Of a stretch of DNA of 64,000 nt, positions 57,056 to 64,000 are shown piece by piece. The stretch lies in the NCBI GenBank assembly GCA_947561715.1, contig OX387200.1, forward strand, positions 5,024,501 to 5,088,500. Reading direction: 5' to 3'. Position 1 is the first letter of the stretch, and every line of letters starts with the position of its first letter. This DNA comes from Ascidia mentula. Taxonomy: Eukaryota > Chordata > Ascidiacea > Phlebobranchia > Ascidiidae. A program made the translations under genes and the position numbers. Below the pieces are notes generated by a model. It made no database searches, had not been told where the DNA came from, and worked only from the letters and a program-made list of their open reading frames with translations.

Positions 57056-58117
57056 ATGACTGACACTGAAGCAGCGTTGCCCGACTTTGGGATCGACAGG
57101 TTTGTTATTTTTCTATGTGACTAAAAAAAAATATTCCTAAAGTAACTTTATTTAAAGTTTTTTTTACCATACTTTACAGCAAGATGAAGGTTAGTGCCCC
57201 TGCAATGCGTGAGTGGGTCAGTCAACGAAAAAAAGCCATCCAGCCATGGTCAGAGTTTATTAACACTACAAAGTTTCGCAAACCATCCAGCACCTCCAAC
57301 TGGTCGAAACGGGCTGTCAAAAATGTTCAGCATTACCAAACCAACTACATCTTTGTGTTCACAGGGCTTATAATTTATTGCATGTAAGTTAAAACCACCC
57401 ATGTTTAGCTTGGTATAGCCTACTAGTTGTAATTCCAACTTTTACACCAAAACATGTTTCAGGTACCTTACAGCTGGTGGTTTTTGAAAAGACAGTAGCA
57501 TAACTAATGTTTCATACTGATTATAATCCCACTTATTCTGCTAGTTAAAAGATCTGCAAGAAAATTACAGATTACTACAGTGTTGACATTCACACTGAAA
57601 ACTACTTGTATACTTTGCAGCATAACTTCACCACTCCTTCTAATTGCAATTGGGGTGTTTCTTGGAGCCTGTTACTTTATACATGTCAAAAATGAACAGC
57701 AAAACATCAAAGTGTTTGGTAAGTAGCTTTTATAAATTACACCCTAATTTTTGGTGTTGCTGTTACCGTTTATTTTTGCAGGTTATGAGTTGAGTCATGC
57801 ACAGCAATATGGGATTGCTGCCGGATTTTCATTTCCATTGTTTTTTCTTGCTGGGGCGGGAGCTGCAGTATTTTGGGTGTTAGGTAATGGACATAATGAA
57901 TACAGATCTCGCCAAAACTTACACAGTTATTCCCGATACTTCAAAAGTTTAATATAAATATTGGCATGGCATTGTCCAATGATACATGTAATCACCCCAT
58001 ATACTATTGCAATTTATAGGAGTTTCAATAGTTCTGATTGCTCTCCATGCATCATTTCACATATCTCCAGAGGAGGGGACTGCAGAGGATGAGGAACCCT
58101 TCATGGAAACTGTTTAG
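57056..58117 (+). CDS. RABAC1: Prenylated Rab acceptor 1 (PRA1 family)
   Basis: Five exons: 57056-57099, 57180-57383, 57621-57718, 57782-57883 and 58020-58117; 181 aa, against 185 in human. Family marks in order: a soluble N-terminus with REWVSQRKKAIQPWSEF, then HYQTNYIFVFTGL, the first hydrophobic hairpin (TSPLLLIAIGVFLGACYFI), the charged loop, SFPLFFLAGAGAAVFWVLG and the second hairpin, and the acidic C-terminus ending MET-V. PRA1 proteins sit in Golgi and late-endosome membranes, bind prenylated Rab GTPases and help free them from GDI. All phases join and splice sites are canonical. The start ATG follows no earlier in-frame ATG in the exon. Confidence 0.95.
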
Positions 58118-58541
58118 ATTTTCATGAGAATTGTATTTTAGTGTCCAGGATGGGTGCTTTTGCTATAATTTTATTTATTCAAAATTAGTATTAGGGCTAA
58201 ATGAAGCAGGGTAATATTACCCAGTTTTTTTTGGTCAGATTTTTGTGTATTACACTCATCTGTCTGCTTAGTTTGTGGAAAATTTTAAAATATTGACTTG
58301 AAAACGTTTAAAATTGGCCTTTTCACTCTGTAATTCGTCTTGCACTGCAACTTGGAAGTGTCCAACAAGGAAAATTAACGAAGTTACATCCTGTAATATG
58401 TTTTTTAAAACTGTGAAGCTGCTAAAGTAGGCTAAAATGTACTTTACCTTAATGGCCCTGTAGCTGGCTGCAATTGTATTTTTCGCTATTGTGTGTAGCA
58501 TCTTGCCTGCTATTCGTGCACTTTGTACTGACTTGCTCACA

Positions 58542-58547
58542 AATAAA
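58542..58547 (+). terminator. Possible polyadenylation signal of RABAC1
   Basis: AATAAA about 425 bp after the RABAC1 stop codon and about 370 bp before the next gene starts. Spacing to the next gene (about 800 bp) argues against an operon. Confidence 0.4.
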
Positions 58548-58914
58548 CCGGCATTTGATAACAAGGGTCAAATACGTTTTTTTCATGTTTTACGCACAAG
58601 TTTTTTAAGTTTCTGTTTAGCATCACGTAAATTTGGGAGTATGAAATGTGGTTTGTAAGAAAAATTAGACAGAATCCGCTTGGTTTGGTTAGCTTTTATC
58701 CGACCTTGTCTTTGAATTAAACAACAGCATGTTTACTCTGGACAATTATGCTAGCTTGCACTTTGCTACACGTGGCTGCTTTTCCAGTTTGTGTTTGTAC
58801 TGTTTAACGGCAGCGTCGTGGTTTTTATGTTAAAAAAATGTTCCACAGGTAGACAGACAAAACAGGGCTAGTTCATGTAACCGAATATTTTTGTTGACGA
58901 GCAGCGTTTTCGCT

Positions 58915-61900
58915 ATGCGCTTGTGCCAAGGTCTTTTGCTGTCTCTAAAATTTAAAGCTCCGCTTCTTCACAGAAGGTGCTTTTCAGTGGTAAACAGTCA
59001 CTTAAGAAAAGAAATGTCGAACCAACCAATACCACGCAACTATTTCGAAAGCGTAGGCTTGCTAAAAGATGGACATTACAGCTTGCAAGTTGGTGCTCCC
59101 GGTTCAAAGGACCTAGCAAAAATTGCCAAATACTTTGAGGTAAGAAATATATCCGGATTTGTAATGTAAGCAAATGAAGGCTTGTTTCATGTTCCAATAT
59201 TACAATTTTTATAATAATATACACTGTGTTCGCTACACATGGAAGCAAACAACAACACTGGGTGTTCCACAAATCAAAGTAACTGTAATACACTTGTGCT
59301 GCAATTATATATTTTGCAGTATTTATTTATTTATTGGTTAAGTTCATTAGTATGAATTTTTCTTTTGATAAACTTGCATTACTAACATGAAATGTGATCA
59401 GTAAAAGCTCTTTCCTTGTGCTAACATGCACATGTTGACTATTTTGCAACTTTTCAAAGCGGTTGATCCAAATTATTTTTATGTTTGTTTGGTTTCTACT
59501 GTAGATATCTGTATATTAACTACTATTTGGCCGAGCATGTAACATTTTTGTGTGAACAAAACGTTGCTTTCAAATTCTTATAGGCTGCAACAGTGACCTT
59601 GCATAAGCACGACCAAAGGATTGGTGAATCGTTCCAATATGGAACCATGCCTGGGGACAAAGTTCCTTGTGAGGAGTTTGCAAACTTCTTGACAAGGCAA
59701 TATGGACAAACTGTAAAAAGGTATGATATTTTAGCATTGCTAGTAATATAATGTTTCTGTTGCTGCCAGTCATATTGTAATATATTAATCTGTTCTTCTG
59801 ACACATTGAAAACGTAACATTATTAACCGATGTTTTGCCTGTTATCCAACAACCCTGAGGAAGCCGTAACGTCAGTTAATAAAGTTATGTTTTCAATGTG
59901 ACAGAAGAACAGATCATTAAATTACTAGTAATACCAAAACACGCAAGTTTTTTAACTGTGTTCAGGTTTTTTTATTTTGTCCAGCAAATAATCAAAGTGT
60001 TGCTTACTAATTCTGTGATTGCAAAGCTATCTTCTTTATAGTGAGGATATACTAATTACACCCGGAGCAACATTGGGCCTTTTAATACTGATTCGTCATT
60101 TTTTCATGCCTGATGATGTTATGTTTGTGGAAAATCCTACTTACCCACTGCTCGCAAAATATGTTGTAAAAGATAAAATGGTAGGTTATCACATTATCTT
60201 TATTATAAAATATTTTTAATCTTGTTTCTATTGGGCAGATAAAAAGTATTCCCATTGATATGGAAGATGATGGAATAAACCTGAAAGTGCTTGAAGAAAA
60301 ACTAAAAGTGCTACCACAGAAAGAAGTGTCAGAAAGATGGCCATTTCGTGCATCCATGTATCTAATTCCTACCCACCATAATCCAACTGGGATAAACTAT
60401 TCAGCTGGTAAAAGTTTTTGTTTGTTGTGCAGTGAGGCTGTGTATTGTGGTCACTTCATAGGTCGCTTAGATAAGGGCTTATCAAATTATGGGTTACAAC
60501 ACTTGCAAGTCGTAACCCCTAATGCCAAATGAAATTTCAGTACTTAAACAGAATTTTTTAAATAGGTTCGTCCAGACATTTTTTTGTCTAATTGCAAGAT
60601 ACTAGGATTGTTGGTCAAAACATTTTACTGTAGCATAAATTCATCCTAAATATGTTCAAAAATTCAGAAAAATGCAAAAAAATTGTTGAACTTGCCCGAA
60701 AGTACAACCTGCTAGTCATATGTGATGACGTGTACAATGCTTTGAACTACATTACAAGCAAAGACGATCCAAGTAAATTTGAGTTCTCCCAGCAAAGACT
60801 TTTTGCCTATGACAACAAAGAAGACAGTGACTACCAAGGTATGAAAGCACATAAATTAAAACAAAAATACTTTGATTAGACTGTTCTTAGAATTGCACAA
60901 AAATTGAAATGGTATAGTTTACAAACCAAGGTTTTCCAAACTTTTTGGGCCACTGGTTTTTGGACCGATCAGTGTGAATGGATGATAGAAAACACAAAAT
61001 AAATGTCACATCCACCTAGATTTGTAATAGCAAAATCGTTTTAAATCTGTTTTTTTTTCATGCCATGGACCCCCAGTTTGCACTAAACCATGCAGCATTA
61101 CAAAAAAGCATATACTTGGTTATCTGTATCTTGGTTATCTGTAATAAAGGAAATGTTGTTTCCAATGGGACATTTTCCAAAATCATTGCTCCTGGATTGC
61201 GTCTGGGTTGGTTCGAGGCACCCAAGCGAGTGATTGACAACCTCCTTGACTCCTATGAAGCTGTTGGTGGTGGTGGATACAACCCATACATATCCAACCT
61301 GACTGCAGAAGTGCTCAAGACTGGTTTAATTGATAGTCATGTTCAACATCTACGAGTGGCACATAAAGTATGTTTAGCTGAACAGCTGTCCAAATCTTTT
61401 GGAGCTAGTGTTTTTTTTTAGTTGGTAGTTCCTAACATACTGTCTTATCATTGGCAAAGGAAGTCATAATATAATAGATGTTTTTGATCAAAATGCTTAG
61501 TTTTTGTCTTAGTATGAATTATGTTTTAGTGTGAACAATGCTGTCTGTTTGATAGGAACGTATGGCAGCTGTGATTGACACAGTTGAAAGTATGCTGGGA
61601 AAATATGGTGTAACTATTACTCATCCTGTTGGTGGTTACTTTTTGTGGATCGAGATGCCCAAAAATATTACATCTGCTGAGGTTTTAAGCGACTCATCAG
61701 TCAATGAAAAGGTTACTTTTGTCAAAGGAGAAATGTAAGACGAAACACTTTTTTAAACTAAATGTAAACATACTTGCTGAGATATGTTACATGGTTGAAG
61801 AAACTAATAACTTTAAAATGTTATTAAAGCCTATCAACAAAATAAAAGTAATTTGCTGTGTTCAATATACAATAAGGCAATTAAGAAAGCCTGTAAAGCT

Positions 61901-62111
61901 ACAGTGGAAACAATTAATAAAAATGTAGTCTGGCTTTCATCCTAGAAACTTTTGCAGTAATTAAATACTTTGTTTATTTAGTGCCTCTGTGGTTGGAGAT
62001 TTTGCCAATTTCATTCGACTCAGCATAGCCTATTATGAAACCCAAGAGCTAGTGAAAGGTGTTCAAGGTCTCTGTAGATCTATTGAAAAGATCATCAAAA
62101 GCAAGAAGTAA
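58915..62111 (+). CDS. PLP-dependent class I/II aminotransferase, probably mitochondrial
   Basis: Eight exons: 58915-59139, 59584-59720, 60042-60180, 60239-60407, 60668-60838, 61150-61367, 61556-61734 and 61982-62111; 455 aa. The fold-type I marks are there: [40 protein letters not shown] (Asp that binds the PLP ring nitrogen, and Tyr), [17 protein letters not shown] (Schiff-base Lys) and [10 protein letters not shown], with [10 protein letters not shown] near the end (substrate-carboxylate Arg). The N-terminus is Arg/Lys-rich without acids ([14 protein letters not shown]), like a mitochondrial leader. The closest familiar relatives are the yeast YER152C and 2-aminoadipate-type transaminases; the amino donor is not readable. 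All phases join. AATAAA at 62467. Confidence 0.92.
59788..59914. mobile_element. 127-bp foldback element in aminotransferase intron 1
   Basis: Arms 59788-59827 and 59875-59914 are inverted copies of about 40 bp with few mismatches (ATCTGTTCTTCTGACACATT against its complement). The centre holds CCCTGAGGAAGCCGTAACG and AATAAAG, the dispersed motif seen elsewhere in the window. No coding capacity. Confidence 0.7.
60925..61080. repeat. Degraded hAT-like repeat in an aminotransferase intron
   Basis: AAGGTTTTCCAAACTTTTTGGGCCACTGG near 60930 and CCATGGACCCCCAGTTTGC near 61063 resemble the two ends of hAT-derived MITEs, in opposite orientation. No clear target duplication, so this is a weak call. 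Confidence 0.35.
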
Positions 62112-62466
62112 CATACTTATACGTTGACAAAACTCTATAATTTTTTCGTGATTTTCATTTAAAATTTTTTTAAATATCATGGTTTCATTGGCATTTTAGT
62201 TTTTTCAACACCCAAATTACTATTGAAGCTTTCCTGAATTTGTTTTCATTTGTGAGTGGGTTGGAGATTTCATTAATTCTTTGTTCCAGTTACAGTCGTC
62301 TGTAATATTGAGTGACCATCATTGCAAGTTCATCCTGTATGTTGCCAAGATTATGTACAACATGTAAACGCAACATGCCTGCATCTAATAACATTTACTG
62401 ATAAAATGTGGTTCTTTCCCGAATTTGAGATTTACCACTGTAGTTCTCGTTGCAATTTATTGATAA

Positions 62467-62472
62467 AATAAA
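62467..62472 (+). terminator. Likely polyadenylation signal of the aminotransferase
   Basis: AATAAA followed by AGATTTTTT, about 355 bp after the stop codon. Confidence 0.5.
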
Positions 62473-62479
62473 GATTTTT

Positions 62480-63455
62480 TGCAGAAATAAACGAATAATG
62501 TGAATTTGGTTGTTTACTTGTTCAACTTATACAGTTTAATCCATATTTGGTGAGTTGCACGCGTCAAATAACGTTGTGGCGTTTGTATGTTGTGGCAACA
62601 CGCATGTTTTCCCTGTCGGCTTGCTGCTATGACTGAAGCTAAAGACCGCATATCAGTAATTCTATAAAAATAGTTTTGCCCGCGGGGAATGCCCGTCTTG
62701 TACCCCTGCGTCGTAGAGAGTCTCAGTTTCGTCACAAGGCAACCGGTGATGCATTGGGGTCAATTTTCTGGTTGAATAAGCAAGAAGTCACGTGGTTTAG
62801 CCAGGACGATTTTCGTCGTGTTTGGTGCAGTTTCAGTGCATTTTTTGCTCTTCTCAGTCAGTCAGACGTTTGGTGCAGGGTGCTGTGAAAAGTTTAGTTG
62901 AAAAACCATCAAAATGATCAAGGGGATGTAGCTCAAAATTGAATTACAGAAGTATACCTTAATTTGTGATTTTATGTTAGGCCCGCCTCTTGGCTACGCA
63001 GTAAGGTGAAAATTAGTTGCAAGATAGTTGCTTAAATCACCCCCTAGGGGTCATTTCGGCCCCCGAACAGTCATTATTTTAGCTAAATGGGCTGCAAAAA
63101 AATGTAAGATGGTTTTGCGAAAAAATGAATCACAAAAACCTCATCCAATTTGCAATTTAATGTTGGCCTGACCCTTTTCCACGCAACGGCAAAAAAAATG
63201 GTCACAGGAAAGTAGCTTAGGTTGCCCCCTGGGACTGTTTTTGCTATCCTATAGGACAAAAGATCCTCCTGGAGGCTTCTCAGATCCTTGCTGTGTTTTG
63301 GCGGATGCAGCTGCAATCAATTTTTTTTTCTCTATGAGTAGTACCAGTAGATCTTCATGGGTCACTGACCACAGCAATTGTTGTTGGCAAATCACTCAGT
63401 ATGGGTATTAATGATGATAGCCTTCAAAACTAGATTTTTGGGATTTAATACTGAT
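62480..63455. other. Intergenic, no gene seen
   Basis: Sequence between the aminotransferase and the frame that reaches the window edge. Short frames on both strands are not supported by any family or splice pattern. GC rises towards the right, which may mark the promoter of the next gene. Confidence 0.4.
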
Positions 63456-64000
63456 ATGCGGCCTAAAGTCTGCTTGCGTGTTCTTGCTGTTCATACTAAA
63501 TTCGACTCCGATAGCAGACTTATTTATTTTATTGAAAGACACGTTTGCAATGCCAGGCGGCGTAAAGTTAATTTGTTCCAAGCGCGTTTAACTAGAGTTT
63601 ATAACGTGACTGAATTGCAGCGAATTAACTATCAAAAGAACGTGCGAACGTCACAGCGCGATGGCGACAAGAATTATGGCAGGCCGAGAGTCTGTAGAAG
63701 GATTACGAAATGGGCGTTTTATAACGAAGTGTCAGGAAAAATGTGTTGTCCAGCAGATGTCAGAAAGCGTCGAAGCTCTTGCTTGACCCCGCCTGTATCC
63801 TTTCCGCCTGGTGTTCCAGTGTTGAGTTTCAGGAAACATGCGGAGTGGCCAGGGAAAACATGCGTGTTGCCACAATGTGTAGCGCATATAGCTGGTTATT
63901 TCACTTCATCTCTCCTTTGTTTAATGAGTGCCCACAAAACGCGAAAAAGCGTGGAGCGTTCACCGTCACAACAGCCTACTCTAAAAATCAACAAATTTCA
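63456..64000 (+). CDS. Uncharacterised open frame cut by the window end
   Basis: From ATG 63456 the frame stays open for 181 codons to the last base, unusually long for this AT-rich background. The product starts MRPKVCLRVLAVHTKF and is basic and Cys-containing (RHVCNARRRK, RPRVCRRITKW, SGKMCCPADVRKRRSSC). No signal peptide, repeat or domain is recognised. It could be the first exon of a gene continuing right, an internal exon with a chance ATG, or a transposon remnant. An alternative frame with ATG at 63661 is only 41 codons long. Confidence 0.4.
   Translation, partial: MRPKVCLRVLAVHTKFDSDSRLIYFIERHVCNARRRKVNLFQARLTRVYNVTELQRINYQKNVRTSQRDGDKNYGRPRVCRRITKWAFYNEVSGKMCCPADVRKRRSSCLTPPVSFPPGVPVLSFRKHAEWPGKTCVLPQCVAHIAGYFTSSLLCLMSAHKTRKSVERSPSQQPTLKINKF

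Noticed and set aside
1-64000. CRISPR arrays, bacterial operons, rRNA or tRNA genes
   Set aside because: Spliced genes and LINE, BEL and hAT elements show animal nuclear DNA; no regular short-spacer arrays or cloverleaf genes were seen.

Overview
The window looks like nuclear DNA of a tunicate, most likely Ciona or a relative. It is AT-rich, with many short introns, clear T-rich/CAG acceptors, chordate-type housekeeping genes (thioredoxin-like 1, prenylated Rab acceptor 1) and a multi-domain receptor of a kind not seen in vertebrates. The genus is inference; the gene families below are read from translated exons whose intron phases mostly agree.

Left to right. (1) 1-3069 is repeat-rich intergenic DNA with a complete 413-bp hAT-type MITE (2408-2820). 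(2) 22675 down to 3070, minus strand, is one long receptor-type tyrosine phosphatase gene: signal peptide, six 8-cysteine sushi modules, C-type lectin domain, EGF, three Ig-like domains, fibronectin III domains, a seventh sushi, one transmembrane segment, and phosphatase domains D1 and D2. D1 has lost its catalytic arginine (Gln instead), while D2 keeps the Cys-X5-Arg loop. (3) 11727-24471 and 24472-39558 are tandem copies of one duplicated block. The second copy carries only the 5' half of the receptor gene (signal peptide to first FN3 exon) and is decayed: a LINE with a perfect 9-bp target duplication sits inside an Ig exon, and the lectin exon has an altered end. The outer breakpoint lies inside exon 1 of TXNL1, leaving a 27-codon TXNL1 fragment at 24391. 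The central 6.5 kb of the two copies (sushi exons) is almost identical while both flanks have diverged, which suggests gene conversion or a second, recent event.

(4) 39478-41599, plus strand, is intact TXNL1 (8 exons, 293 aa). (5) 43815-48851, plus strand, is a membrane-anchored ectonucleotide pyrophosphatase/phosphodiesterase (9 exons, 446 aa). (6) 49819-56601 is a full-length, very young BEL/Pao LTR retrotransposon: 596-bp LTRs with two visible differences, 5-bp target duplication, and one in-frame stop between the coiled-coil ORF and the polyprotein ORF. (7) 57056-58117, plus strand, is RABAC1/PRA1 (5 exons, 181 aa). (8) 58915-62111, plus strand, is a PLP-dependent aminotransferase (8 exons, 455 aa) with a likely mitochondrial leader. 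(9) 63456 to the right edge is an uncharacterised reading frame, open for 181 codons and cut by the window end.

The most unusual system is the duplicated receptor locus: symmetrical phase-1 exons for sushi, lectin and EGF modules, exon copying within the gene, a near-identical sushi array in two tandem copies, and an apparent swap of catalytic competence between the phosphatase domains. The architecture resembles a recognition receptor, but its ligand and role cannot be read from the sequence.
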